Assembly (NCBI GenBank): GCA_020445415.1
Contig: JAGRGP010000006.1
Span: forward strand, 1 to 59,776
Reading direction: 5' to 3'
DNA length: 59,776 nucleotides
Source of the DNA: Gammaproteobacteria bacterium
Lineage (GTDB): Bacteria > Pseudomonadota > Gammaproteobacteria > Chromatiales > Chromatiaceae
The notes beneath the pieces were generated by a model, which was not told the origin of the DNA, ran no database searches, and saw nothing but the letters and a program-made list of their open reading frames with translations. This document shows positions 27,262 to 36,300 of this stretch, piece after piece (the stretch's first letter is position 1; each line of letters begins with the position of its first letter). A program made the translations under genes and the position numbers.

Positions 27262-28007
27262 GCCACAGGACGATTGATCTGGAGGTCATGCGTTACCGTC
27301 CGGAACAGGACGATGAACCTTGGGTGCAAACCTACAAGGTGCCGTGCGAGGAGGATTGGGTAGTACTGGATGCGTTGATATACGTGAAGGACAATCTTGA
27401 CGGCTCCCTCAGCTATCGATGGTCATGTCATATGGCGGTGTGTGGGAGTTGCGGGATGATGATCAACGGAGAACCGGCGCTGTCCTGCAAGACCTTTATC
27501 CGCGATCTACCGGGTGATGTCATACGCGTCGAACCACTGACGAATTTCCCAATCGAGCGGGATCTGGTGGTGGTAATGGATGATTTCATCGAGAAACTGC
27601 AGCGGGTGAAGCCCTATATCATCCGTGACGAAAGCAAACCTATCAGTGAGGGTGAGCACCGGCAAACACCGGCGCAGTTGAAAAAATTCAAACAATACAC
27701 GCTTTGCATCAACTGTTTATGTTGCTATGCGGCCTGCCCGCAATACGCTTTGATTCCCGAATTCATCGGTCCCGCGGCCCTTACACTGGCCCATCGTTAT
27801 AATCAGGATTCCCGGGATCAAGGATGGGAGGAACGGGAAGATGTGGTAGCAACCAACGAAGGGATTTGGGATTGCGCCTTTGCCGATGCCTGCTCGATCG
27901 TCTGCCCTAAACATGTAGATCCGGCAAGTGCCATCCAGCAGATGAAGATCTCGAGCACCCTGTCTTGGTACAAGAATCTCATAGGCCTCGGAGGAAAGAA
28001 ACGGTGA
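27258..28007 (+). CDS. frdB: Fumarate reductase iron-sulfur subunit
   Basis: 249 residues. It carries electrons from quinol to FrdA. The [2Fe-2S] ligands are in '[22 protein letters not shown]', in pieces '[12 protein letters not shown]' and 'PALSC'. The [4Fe-4S] and [3Fe-4S] ligands are in '[20 protein letters not shown]' and '[12 protein letters not shown]'. All expected Cys are visible. The ATG overlaps the frdA stop (ATGA) and has GGAGGGG 8 bases upstream. Length and arrangement match E. coli FrdB (about 244). Confidence 0.95.
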   Translation: MSHRTIDLEVMRYRPEQDDEPWVQTYKVPCEEDWVVLDALIYVKDNLDGSLSYRWSCHMAVCGSCGMMINGEPALSCKTFIRDLPGDVIRVEPLTNFPIERDLVVVMDDFIEKLQRVKPYIIRDESKPISEGEHRQTPAQLKKFKQYTLCINCLCCYAACPQYALIPEFIGPAALTLAHRYNQDSRDQGWEEREDVVATNEGIWDCAFADACSIVCPKHVDPASAIQQMKISSTLSWYKNLIGLGGKKR

Positions 28008-28405
28008 ATGGACGACCTTATGTCAGAGAGGTTCGCACGGCCAGCTGGTATTTCGGGAGATGGCGGGACCTCCATCATATGTTGAATGAAATCAGCTCTA
28101 TCTTTATCGGTGGATATGCATTGATCCTGTTGTGGGGGGTGAAGTCCCTGGCGGCCGGTGAACAGGCTTACCTCGCTTTTTTGGACGGTTTGACTTCTCC
28201 GCTGTCGCTGACCTTTCACTGGGTGGCACTGGGATTTACCCTGTTGAACTCGGTGTCATGGTTTGGAGTAACTCCCAAGGCGATGCCGGTACAGATCGGC
28301 GACGAATTTCTTCCTGGGCACTATATCGCGATCGGACACTATGTCGCTTGGTTCTGCGTCTCGCTGGTGGTGCTCGTTGTGAGTGGGGTATTCAGCAATG
28401 GCTAG
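28004..28405 (+). CDS. frdC: Fumarate reductase membrane anchor subunit C
   Basis: 133 residues with three hydrophobic helices. I start at GTG 28004, which overlaps the frdB stop and has GGAGG about 9 bases upstream; the longer frame from 27965 would run into frdB. '[16 protein letters not shown]' matches the N-terminus of E. coli FrdC. Glu29 in '[11 protein letters not shown]' aligns with the Glu29 region of E. coli FrdC that takes part in quinol oxidation. This is the haem-free, two-anchor type of quinol:fumarate reductase, proposed here to use rhodoquinol. Confidence 0.9.
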   Translation: MNGRPYVREVRTASWYFGRWRDLHHMLNEISSIFIGGYALILLWGVKSLAAGEQAYLAFLDGLTSPLSLTFHWVALGFTLLNSVSWFGVTPKAMPVQIGDEFLPGHYIAIGHYVAWFCVSLVVLVVSGVFSNG

Positions 28406-28742
28406 GTCCAATAAACCGTTGGTATGGAGCCTGTTTGCCGCGGGAGGCACATTGGCGGCCCTGCTAGTTCCGGCATTGGTGGTTGTCACGTTAGTGGTAG
28501 CTTACGGTTATCTACCGGCCGCCCTCGACTATCAAACCATGCATGCCTTCGCGGCGAACTGGTTGGGTAAAGTGATACTGTTTGTTGTCATCGCCCTCTG
28601 TCTCTGGCACGCGGCCCACCGGTTGCGGACCGCGCTGCACGGACTTGGACTTAGAGCAGACAAGTGGGTGGCGAAAGCAGGTTACACCGTCGCGGGCTTA
28701 GGGACTGTCTTCGCTATTGTCTATCTATTACAGATTCACTAG
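28398..28742 (+). CDS. frdD: Fumarate reductase membrane anchor subunit D
   Basis: 114 residues, three hydrophobic helices. 'NKPLVWSLFAAGGTLAALLVPALVV' (key: PLVWSLFAAGGTLAALLVPA) and 'LCLWHAAHRLRTALHGLGLRADKWV' (key: LWHAAHRLRTALHGLGL) are FrdD patterns. The ATG at 28398 overlaps frdC by eight bases; an in-frame GTG at 28383 would add five residues and is the alternative. It is the last gene of the frd operon, ending 30 bases before an inverted-repeat element. Confidence 0.9.
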   Translation: MARSNKPLVWSLFAAGGTLAALLVPALVVVTLVVAYGYLPAALDYQTMHAFAANWLGKVILFVVIALCLWHAAHRLRTALHGLGLRADKWVAKAGYTVAGLGTVFAIVYLLQIH

Positions 28743-28771
28743 TACGGCCGAAAAACCGATATTGTTGACGT

Positions 28772-28916
28772 TTAGAACCTAATCTCAAAATTGCTGCACG
28801 CCACCGATACGGCGTTAAAATCTGCCTCAAATGCTCATTTACTCTGCGTAAATGCGCGGTTTCGTTCGGTTTTGCCTGGTCTCGAAATCGTTCGCTAATT
28901 TTGAGATAGGTTCTAA
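28772..28916. repeat. 145-base inverted-repeat element (MITE- or REP-like) between frd and rnf operons
   Basis: The terminal arms TTAGAACCTAATCTCAAAATT (28772-28792, given as positions and the core CCTAATCTCAAAATT) and its near-complement at 28897-28916 pair over about 20 bases with one bulge. Inside, a second imperfect inverted repeat includes AAAATCTG...GCTCATTTAC and GTAAATGCGC...GGTTTT. The whole can fold into one long hairpin. It fills the space between two converging operons and could act as a two-way terminator. The style (nested palindrome, AT-rich tips, no coding) resembles small non-autonomous mobile elements. No second copy was seen in this window. Confidence 0.6.
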
Positions 28917-28920
28917 TTGG

Positions 28921-29100
28921 TCAATGGGGCGGGGGAGCCCTATCTTCAGTAACCTGGCTGCATCCACCACATCCTCCGCAGCGGCTCCCGGTTTCGATTG
29001 AGTCGTGCTCGGGGTCGAGCTTGTTTAGCCAGCGCTGGAAGAGAATCCATCCTCCGCAAGCTGCAGCCAGCCCGGTGATCGCCAATAAGTAATCGAGCAT
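28921..29100 (-). CDS. Small Cys-rich membrane protein at the end of the rnf operon (FeoB-associated/NqrM-like)
   Basis: 59 residues from ATG 29100. This start has AGGA about 7 bases upstream; the longer frame from 29154 would overlap rnfA. One N-terminal membrane helix ('MLDYLLAITGLAAACGGWILF') is followed by a basic/acidic linker and the Cys cluster 'CGGCGGC' near the C-terminus. The layout is like FeoB-associated Cys-rich membrane proteins and like NqrM, which helps mature the Na+-NQR relative of Rnf. Its place 28 bases after rnfA suggests a role in iron or Fe-S delivery to the RnfA/RnfE membrane metal site. That role is inference; the gene itself is well supported by position and composition. 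Confidence 0.75.
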   Translation of the reverse strand: MLDYLLAITGLAAACGGWILFQRWLNKLDPEHDSIETGSRCGGCGGCSQVTEDRAPPPH

Positions 29101-29128
29101 AGGGTCCTGGTCCTCAGGCTTTGGGTGG

Positions 29129-29707
29129 TCAAGCCCCACTGAAGAGGCCGGCAAAGCCCATGAAGGCCATGGACAAAATGCCGGCGATGATCAGATTCAT
29201 AGCAGTACCCCGTAATAGAACCGGCACATCCGCCAGCGCCACCTCTTCACGGATTCCCGCCATCAGTACCAGCGCCAAGGTAAAACCAGCCCCGGCGCCG
29301 AGCGCGAATACCAAGCCCTCGGCCAATCCATAGCCCCGATTGGTGGCGAATATCGCGAGGCCGAGGATGGCGCAATTGGTGGTAATCAGTGGCAGAAAGA
29401 TTCCCAACGCCCGGAACAACGCCGGACTGAGCCGCTTGATAACCATCTCAATGAATTGCACGGTACTGGCGATTACCACGATAAAACTGATGAGTCGTAA
29501 GTAGGGTGCGTAAATCAGCACATAGGTATTCAGCAACCAGGCGCACAGTGCGGTAATCAACATCACGAAGATATTGGCAAGGCCCAGGCGAAAAGCGGTA
29601 TCCAAGCGACTTGAAACACCCAGGAATGGGCACAATCCTAGAAAATAGGAGAGCACAAAATTGTTGATCAGCAGCGCACTGATAAAAATCCATACCAGGT
29701 CATTCAT
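29129..29707 (-). CDS. rnfA: Rnf complex subunit RnfA
   Basis: 192 residues, six membrane helices. 'NNFVLSYFLGLCPFLGVS' and 'FLPLITTNCAILGLAIF' are the RnfA/NqrE signatures; the Cys in each is a likely ligand of the membrane Fe-S centre shared with RnfE. Length equals E. coli RsxA (193). It overlaps rnfE by four bases. In this operon A comes last (B, C, D, G, E, A), unlike the E. coli ABCDGE order. Confidence 0.95.
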   Translation of the reverse strand: MNDLVWIFISALLINNFVLSYFLGLCPFLGVSSRLDTAFRLGLANIFVMLITALCAWLLNTYVLIYAPYLRLISFIVVIASTVQFIEMVIKRLSPALFRALGIFLPLITTNCAILGLAIFATNRGYGLAEGLVFALGAGAGFTLALVLMAGIREEVALADVPVLLRGTAMNLIIAGILSMAFMGFAGLFSGA

Positions 29708-30354
29708 TTCGGTTCAGCCTCCAGCTCCTCCAAGCGGATGGCTAGCCGCTGTTTACGTTCTCTCAACCAACTAAAGAAGAGTAGCAGCAGTCCGAGCGTG
29801 AGGAACCCTCCGGGGGGCAGGATCATGATTACCCAGGGCTCAAAATCCGGTCCAAACAGTGAAACGCCAAACAGTGCACCTTCTCCGAGAATCTCACGGA
29901 CTGCTCCCAGTGTGAACAGGGCGAATAAAAAACCGCTTGCCATCCCTAGGGCATCCACCACCGCCAGACGTACTGAATTCCGGGACGCGAACGCTTCCTG
30001 GCGGCCAAGTATCATGCAATTGGCGACGATCAACGGGATGAAGGCCCCCAACTCTTTGTGGACCACCGGCGCCAGAGCCTCCAGGGTGAAGTCGGTAACC
30101 GTAACAAAAGTCGCAATAATGATAATGTAAGTGGAGATTCGCACTTGCCGTGGTATCCATTGCCGCAGGGAAGAAACCAAAAAGCTTGAGGCCACTAACA
30201 CGAAAAAGGTAGCGCCGCCCATCGCCAATGCATTGATAGCAGAGTTGGTGACGGCCAGCATTGGGCACATGCCAAGTACCTGAACAAATACTGGGTTATC
30301 CCGCCAAAGTCCCTTAATGAATTCCGCATGGGGGTCTTCCTTACGCCTGCTCAT
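29704..30354 (-). CDS. rnfE: Rnf complex subunit RnfE
   Basis: 216 residues, six membrane helices. 'NPVFVQVLGMCPMLAVTNSAINALAMG' (key: FVQVLGMCPMLAVTNSAINA) and 'FIPLIVANCMILGRQEAFAS' are RnfE/NqrD signatures with the paired Cys. The charged C-terminal tail is cytoplasmic. It overlaps rnfA by four bases and starts one base after the rnfG stop. Confidence 0.95.
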   Translation of the reverse strand: MSRRKEDPHAEFIKGLWRDNPVFVQVLGMCPMLAVTNSAINALAMGGATFFVLVASSFLVSSLRQWIPRQVRISTYIIIIATFVTVTDFTLEALAPVVHKELGAFIPLIVANCMILGRQEAFASRNSVRLAVVDALGMASGFLFALFTLGAVREILGEGALFGVSLFGPDFEPWVIMILPPGGFLTLGLLLLFFSWLRERKQRLAIRLEELEAEPK

Positions 30355-30355
30355 A

Positions 30356-31012
30356 TCAATCCCCGGTTACCGTCGGTTGTGCCGCTTCTAGGCGCGGCAG
30401 CCACTGGCGATTTGCTTCGTTGATGATCCGTACCACTGCCTTTGACGAAATCGTGGCACCGGTTATGGCATCGATCTCGTTGGCGGCGGTTCGTTTTCCC
30501 TTTTTGACTGCCCGAATTTCAGGATCGACGGCAAGAGATCTGAATCCGGAGACGAAGGATTCGTCCTTATAGATTTTATCTCCGAGCCCGGGCGTCTCCC
30601 GGCTTTCTAGTATCTCCATCCCCGATACCTTTCGCTCCGCGGGCAGGTAGCCATAGAGTAGGCGGATGGTATCCTGAAATCCTGGACCCGCACCGGGAAT
30701 GGCATAACCGACCAATCTCCCGTTTTGATCGTAGCCGCTGAAGATGGCCTGGTCCCCCTTCTGTTCGTCCTCGGTTTCCACAAGCTTGCCGTTGCGGTAT
30801 ACCAGCCGTTTTAGAGAGGTTACGCTTGGCAGCACGTTGAATACTGCCTCTCGGAGCATTCGGGCTTTATAAGCGGTGATTGTGGGCAAGGTGGTCTCGA
30901 AGGCCAACACGATGATCAGGCCCGAAAGCAGACCTGCGAGACTGAGGGTGGCAACCAACCTCAGCGAGCCCGGTTCTCCACCCCCCGTGGTCACTTCAGG
31001 CAGGCCGTTCAT
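30356..31012 (-). CDS. rnfG: Rnf complex subunit RnfG (covalent FMN)
   Basis: 218 residues. A single N-terminal membrane anchor (about 18-42) is followed by an FMN-binding domain on the outer side. 'ETPGLGDKI' and the flavinylation motif 'DAITGATISSKAV', with the acceptor Thr in GAT, are intact. It overlaps rnfD by four bases. An ApbE flavin transferase is needed for maturation and is not in the window. Confidence 0.95.
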   Translation of the reverse strand: MNGLPEVTTGGGEPGSLRLVATLSLAGLLSGLIIVLAFETTLPTITAYKARMLREAVFNVLPSVTSLKRLVYRNGKLVETEDEQKGDQAIFSGYDQNGRLVGYAIPGAGPGFQDTIRLLYGYLPAERKVSGMEILESRETPGLGDKIYKDESFVSGFRSLAVDPEIRAVKKGKRTAANEIDAITGATISSKAVVRIINEANRQWLPRLEAAQPTVTGD

Positions 31013-32028
31013 CGACTGCTCCCTCCTTTTCCAAAGACTCGCGGTTGCGTGTAGCGGTCGATAAGCGGAGTAGCACTGTTCATCAGTAAAATGGCGTACA
31101 TCACGCCCTCCGGAAATCCACCAAATACCCGGATCAACACGATGAGCAGGCCGATGCCCACCGCAAATATCCAGGTGCCAGTGGGCGTTAACGGTGAGGT
31201 AACCGGATCAGTTGCCATATAGAGCGCACCCAACAGTAACCCACCCGAGAAAATAGAGAACAATGGACCGGGGTAGCGTTCGGGATCACTTAGCAAGAGA
31301 AGGGCGGAAAATAATGCCACCGATACCAGTATTCCCGTTGGAATGCGCCAGTCCAGATCACGGCGGATCAAGAGATACACGGCTCCCAGGATTAGCAGCA
31401 GCCCACTGGTTTCACCGATACATCCGGTACTATTGCCACTGGCCAACAGCCAGAGATCCGTGCTCACTCGTTCAAACTTCATGAGGCCCAGCGGGGTGGC
31501 CGCGGTTACACCGTCATAGCCGGGTTGCATGAACGGCATTGCCAGTGTACTCGAACCGATCCGGAAAAATTCTCCCGGAGCGCTTTGCGCACTCCAGGTG
31601 GTCATGGCGATTGGAAAGGTGGCGAGTAGAAATGCCCGGCCTACCAGGGCCGGATTGAAAAGATTCTGCCCCAGACCGCCCCAAATCAATTTACCAAGCC
31701 CAATCGACACAGCCCCGCCGAGGAAGGCCATCCACATAGGCAGTGCCGGGGGCAGCGTCAGGCCGAGCAACAGGCCTGTCAACAAGGCGCTATAGTCATT
31801 GAGACGGGAGCCGCGGTAGCCAGCGGGTGAGAACAACCATTCTGTTACCACCGCCCCCAGAATGCTTGCGCTGAGCACCAGCAGGGCGCTAATTCCAAAA
31901 AACCAGATGCCCGCCAGGGTGGCAGGCATCAACGCCAGCAGCACGTCCAGCATGGCTTGGCGGGTGGTCAGTTGTTGCCTCAGCAGAGGCGATGCCTGTA
32001 GCCGCAGTTTAGGCTCGCCCCGATTCAT
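31009..32028 (-). CDS. rnfD: Rnf complex subunit RnfD (covalent FMN)
   Basis: 339 residues. I start at ATG 32028, overlapping the rnfC stop by four bases; the longer frame from 32253 would lie inside rnfC. Multiple membrane helices are present, with 'NDYSALLTGLLLGLTLPP' and 'GLGQNLFNPALVGRAFLL' (RnfD/NqrB signatures). The FMN-acceptor region 'DGVTAATPLGL' carries the Thr. 'GGFPEGVMYAILLMNSATPLID' (key: GGFPEGVMYAILLMNSA) closes the protein. Confidence 0.95.
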   Translation of the reverse strand: MNRGEPKLRLQASPLLRQQLTTRQAMLDVLLALMPATLAGIWFFGISALLVLSASILGAVVTEWLFSPAGYRGSRLNDYSALLTGLLLGLTLPPALPMWMAFLGGAVSIGLGKLIWGGLGQNLFNPALVGRAFLLATFPIAMTTWSAQSAPGEFFRIGSSTLAMPFMQPGYDGVTAATPLGLMKFERVSTDLWLLASGNSTGCIGETSGLLLILGAVYLLIRRDLDWRIPTGILVSVALFSALLLLSDPERYPGPLFSIFSGGLLLGALYMATDPVTSPLTPTGTWIFAVGIGLLIVLIRVFGGFPEGVMYAILLMNSATPLIDRYTQPRVFGKGGSSR

Positions 32029-33371
32029 TCCCGCGTGTCTCCGGATTGCCTGAGTTGAGATTTTGCCAACCGGATAAGTTGTACGATGGGGATTCCAGAA
32101 GGACAAGAATAGGTGCAGGAGCCGCATTCCACACAATCGCCCACCGAGTAGCTTTGCATCTCCGCGAATAAGCGAGCTTTGGCGAGTCGAGCCAGCCTCG
32201 ATGGATTGAGGAAATACGGGCAAGCCTCCAGACAGCGTCCGCAACGGATACAAGGGTACTCCCGGGAATCGGTTCTTTGCAGCTTACGGAACGCGAGTAT
32301 CCCCGAGGTACCTTTAAGTACGGGAACATCCAAGCTAACCACGCTGGTACCCATCATCGGACCACCCATGACAATCTGTGAGATATCGGACTGCATTCCT
32401 TCACAGAAGCGCAAGACTTCGCGCAACGGCGTACCCACGGGGACAATCAGATTGGCTGGCTTGGCTACTCCGTCGCCCGCAACTGTCACCACCCGCTCGA
32501 TGAGTGGCATGCTTCGTTCGAACCAGTCGGCGATCGCGACTACGCTGCCCACATTGTTCACGATAATACCCAGATCTCGCGGCAGCCCCCCGGCAGGTAC
32601 TTCCTGTTTGAAGATAGACTTGATTAGCATCTTTTCCGCGCCCTGGGGATACTTGACCCGCAAAGGCACTACCCGAATCCTTTGACTGTCGCTGCCGATG
32701 TGCTCTCTCAGCGTGGCGATCGCGTCCGGTTTGTTGGTCTCCACGCCAATGGTCGCGGATTTGGCTCCCAAATTATGCAGCAAGATCTCGATACCCTTCA
32801 GCAAGGCGTCTGGCCGCTCCACCATGAGCCGGTGGTCGCTGGTAAGGTAGGGCTCACACTCCGCGCCGTTCACCAACAGATGGTCGATATGCTGACCTTC
32901 TGGAATCGAGTATTTTACGTGGCTCGGGAAGGCAGCCCCCCCTAAGCCGACTATCCCGGCTTGCTGAATCTCGGCGACAAACTGGTCGGCGGTAAGGTGA
33001 CGCCAATCCCGGGGATGCTCGGGAATGCGTTGGGTATCGTAAGGATCGCTCTCGATGGTGATGGAGAGTGAGAACATCCCCCCAGGGTAACGCCGGTTGT
33101 CTATGGCATGTACACGGCCCGTCACGGGGCTGTGCAAACAGGTGGAAATAAAGGCACCGGGCTCGGCGATAACCTGCCCACGGAGCACTGGATCACCCAC
33201 CTTGACCACCGGCTTTGATGGCGCCCCCAGGTGCTGGTTAACGGGTACCAGATAGCGGCTGGAAAAGGGCATGCGCTGCATGGATAGTGCCATCGTCCCA
33301 GCTTTGTGTTCCTGCGGGTGCACTCCGTGGGCAAAACTGTATTCCAGCAATTTGGATAACGGATTATTCAT
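32025..33371 (-). CDS. rnfC: Rnf complex subunit RnfC
   Basis: 448 residues from ATG 33371, which overlaps the upstream giant gene by eight bases; ATG 33383 is a possible alternative. It is the NADH/FMN and Fe-S peripheral subunit. The N-terminal part 'HSPVTGRVHAI' precedes the Nqo1-like 'GIVGLGGAAFPSHVKYSIP' and 'LLVNGAECEPYLTSDHRLM'. Two [4Fe-4S] motifs follow near the end: 'CIRCGRCLEACP' and 'CVECGSCTYSCP'. Length matches short RnfC forms without the E. coli-type alanine-rich extension. Confidence 0.95.
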   Translation of the reverse strand: MNNPLSKLLEYSFAHGVHPQEHKAGTMALSMQRMPFSSRYLVPVNQHLGAPSKPVVKVGDPVLRGQVIAEPGAFISTCLHSPVTGRVHAIDNRRYPGGMFSLSITIESDPYDTQRIPEHPRDWRHLTADQFVAEIQQAGIVGLGGAAFPSHVKYSIPEGQHIDHLLVNGAECEPYLTSDHRLMVERPDALLKGIEILLHNLGAKSATIGVETNKPDAIATLREHIGSDSQRIRVVPLRVKYPQGAEKMLIKSIFKQEVPAGGLPRDLGIIVNNVGSVVAIADWFERSMPLIERVVTVAGDGVAKPANLIVPVGTPLREVLRFCEGMQSDISQIVMGGPMMGTSVVSLDVPVLKGTSGILAFRKLQRTDSREYPCIRCGRCLEACPYFLNPSRLARLAKARLFAEMQSYSVGDCVECGSCTYSCPSGIPIVQLIRLAKSQLRQSGDTRE

Positions 33372-36300
33372 CAGCCATTTCATCCGTGCGCGCCAGGTTG
33401 GGTTGGCGGGGTGGGCGGCCATTGGCTTCCTGATATCCCGCCATGGACAGCAGACGGTCACGGATCTCACGACGGGCTTGTTGCAGCATTTCGTCGTGAA
33501 GGTGACGGATACGGTTCTCGTAGGATGACTTCAGTTCATCCAGCTCTGATTGATGGGATGCGGCCACCGCGTCTTTGGCTTGTTGCTTGACTCGTTGGGT
33601 GAACGGTGTAACCAGCCCGGCGACTTCCTGCAGCATCCGCCACCCATGGAATCGTTGTTCGCAGGAGCGGATCAGTGGGACGGCTACCCGGTAGCGGGTT
33701 TCCTGACCTCCCGCCGGGGTGTAAGCCACCCAGGGAGAGCTATCCCTGCGCCTTTCCTCTTGGAGGTTGAGATAGTCGGCCAGTGGCATGGGATCTGGCG
33801 CATCGGGCTGGATGGGCGAAAAGCAGTGGGTGAACCGGTGCTCGCCCAGGGCCCATTCAACAGTGGTCAATGGTGATCCGTTCTCTTGGCTGTACCACCC
33901 AGCATGAGCTTCCGGGTTCCCATCCAAGTTAAACCGTGTTCCAAAGACGCCGTCGGCACGGGGGTCAAAGACAAACAACGGAAAGGTGCGGCTGTCCACC
34001 GCCAATCGGGAGCGGTGGATGGTCCGGTCCGTGGGAAAACCATGACGCTTGGGGCAAGGTGCATTTACCTGGACCAAGGCCGGCCCCGGGTAATCGAGAG
34101 CCTTTTTTAGCGTGTCCAGCAGATGATCGGGGTAACCCACGGCACACTGGGCAATGAATGCTTGCCGTCGGCTCAACGCCAGCAACCCCAAATCGGAACC
34201 CGTATCCTCAAGCGGTGCCAGGGACAGATCCGCCTGTGGTATTCCAGCGATACCGAGATCCAGCTCCGCAAAGACCAGCAACTTAACCGGTAGCGTCCCA
34301 CCCAGTATGCTGTAAAGCTGAGACAAGCCCCTTCCCGCAAGCAAAGCATTGCTGCCAATCACCAAGACCCTCGGGCATAGCGCCCGTTCTTCATCATCGA
34401 GATCATCCCAGCCTAACTGTTCCAAGTTAGACCACTGTCGCGCGGCATCTGCCGGGCTTTCCAGCTCCAGCCGCGCCTTGCGCAGCAGCACCATGCCCTC
34501 GATGGTTTGGTGAATCTGTCCCTGTTGTAACCCGGCAGCGAGTTGGGGACCATCGCCGGTGGCATCGACCGATACCGGAATACCAAACGGGTTGTCGGGA
34601 AAGGCCCCGGTCCAGCCGGCGGGGGACTCGGCTGACAGTACCAAGCCCAGCGCGGCGCGGCCAAGTCCTTGCTGGCCTTCGCGCAGCCGCCAAACGAGAT
34701 CACGCAGTTGTCTGGCGAGAGTTACCAACCGCCGCAATCTGAGGGTATCGACTCGGGCATCTGGCCCCGCTCCGCTGTCCCCGAGCAGTTGGGAAAGGTC
34801 TACTTGGACACTTTCGGTTTGAGCCAGCCCGGAGGCCAACGCATCAAGATCATCCGCCGGCAGGGCATCGGCTAGAATCTGCCGTATCAGGCGGGAGATG
34901 GCTTCGCGGGCATCCTCGAGTTTGACAATATACCGATCCCTAAGTGGCCTCTGCCGGGCTTCAGCCGCCGCCAGCGTCAAGCGAATTGCCAACCGCTCAC
35001 CGGATCCGGGTTCTGCGCCATCGCCACCGGCCAAGGATCCCAGGATAGCCCGTGACAACAGCATGGCCGCCGCGGGACCCGGTTCGGAATTTACCGCGGT
35101 CCGTTCGATAGTGTCCACCGAGGTCTCGGGTAGCTGTTCCCAAAGGTCTCGGAGCTGCCGCACGTCGCTCAACAGTGTCGGACTATGTGGGGTCATGGTC
35201 AGCGCCTGCGGTGTGCAGTGCAGTGCGCATATCCCGCAGCCTTTGCAAGATGCGGGATCGATCGATAGGAACAAAAGATTGCCACCGCCTGGCTGTTGTT
35301 CCTCAATAGTGCCGAACATCGGCTCAGTTATCGAAATTTGCAGAGGCCCAAGGGCGCTCAGCAGTTTTTTTCCAGCCGCTTCAAGGGTCAGCTTGCGGCT
35401 TTCCGGTAGTGGTTGATGGGCCAACCAGTCGAAAGCTTGTTCCAGTAAAACACTCGCAGTAGCCGGTTTTTGTCCCGGTTTCTTGCAGAGCTCGGAAATA
35501 CGCTGGGACAGGCGGGCCGCCAGCGGACGCATGCTGTCCGCGCCACTGATCTTGATTCCGGCCTCCAACACGGCATCGGGGCGGAGGGCGGTTACCCCAA
35601 CTGCGCCGTCTGGACACAGGCTCCAGCATGCCCCACAACCGGTACAAGCCTCTGCGTCGAGCACGGGCAAGCTAGCGCGCAGCCCTTCAAGACTCCGTAA
35701 TGCGGAAGAAAACGGAGGCAAGGCACCGCTGGCCAAATAAGGGTCGGGGGCTAGTTCGCTGCCCGCCCGATCCTGTTGCAGCACACCGATCTGACCCCAG
35801 AACCGGGGTAGGTTGTCGTAGGTGTCTCCGCTGGTACCGAGGCCGGTTAGACGGGCCGGTATCTTGGAAGGTGAAGGAGCGGTGGAACCTGTATCCGGGA
35901 TTCGGTCTGTCACTTCGTGGACCGTTTCCAGCCCGGATCTGAAGGCGGCAAGCCGCTCATCGCGAAGCGCCGAGGGCAGCCCGGCCAGAGCGGATTCTCG
36001 ACTCGACGACAGCCGGCGGCGACTGGAGTCCAGCAATCCCCGTTCAAGCAACACCTGGCAAGTTGCTCCTAGTAGACGCTCATTGCGAAGATCCCCTCGG
36101 GGCGGTAACGAATTCTTAAGAGGCAAGGGATCGATGCGGAAGATCCGATGGGTAGCCCCCGTTGAATTCGGCACGCCTTCCTGAAGTGCGCCTGCCGTAT
36201 CGCCACCTTCGATCAGCACCGTACCGTCTGTCGCTAGCCTTGCCTCCGTCAACGCAGTTGCCGGTGTTCCCGAAGTGAGCACCAGAAGATCGGCGGGTTG

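Noticed and set aside
28772..28916. The inverted-repeat element considered as a CRISPR or attachment site
   Set aside because: Only a single unit with nested palindromy; no regular spacers and no integrase or tRNA next to it.
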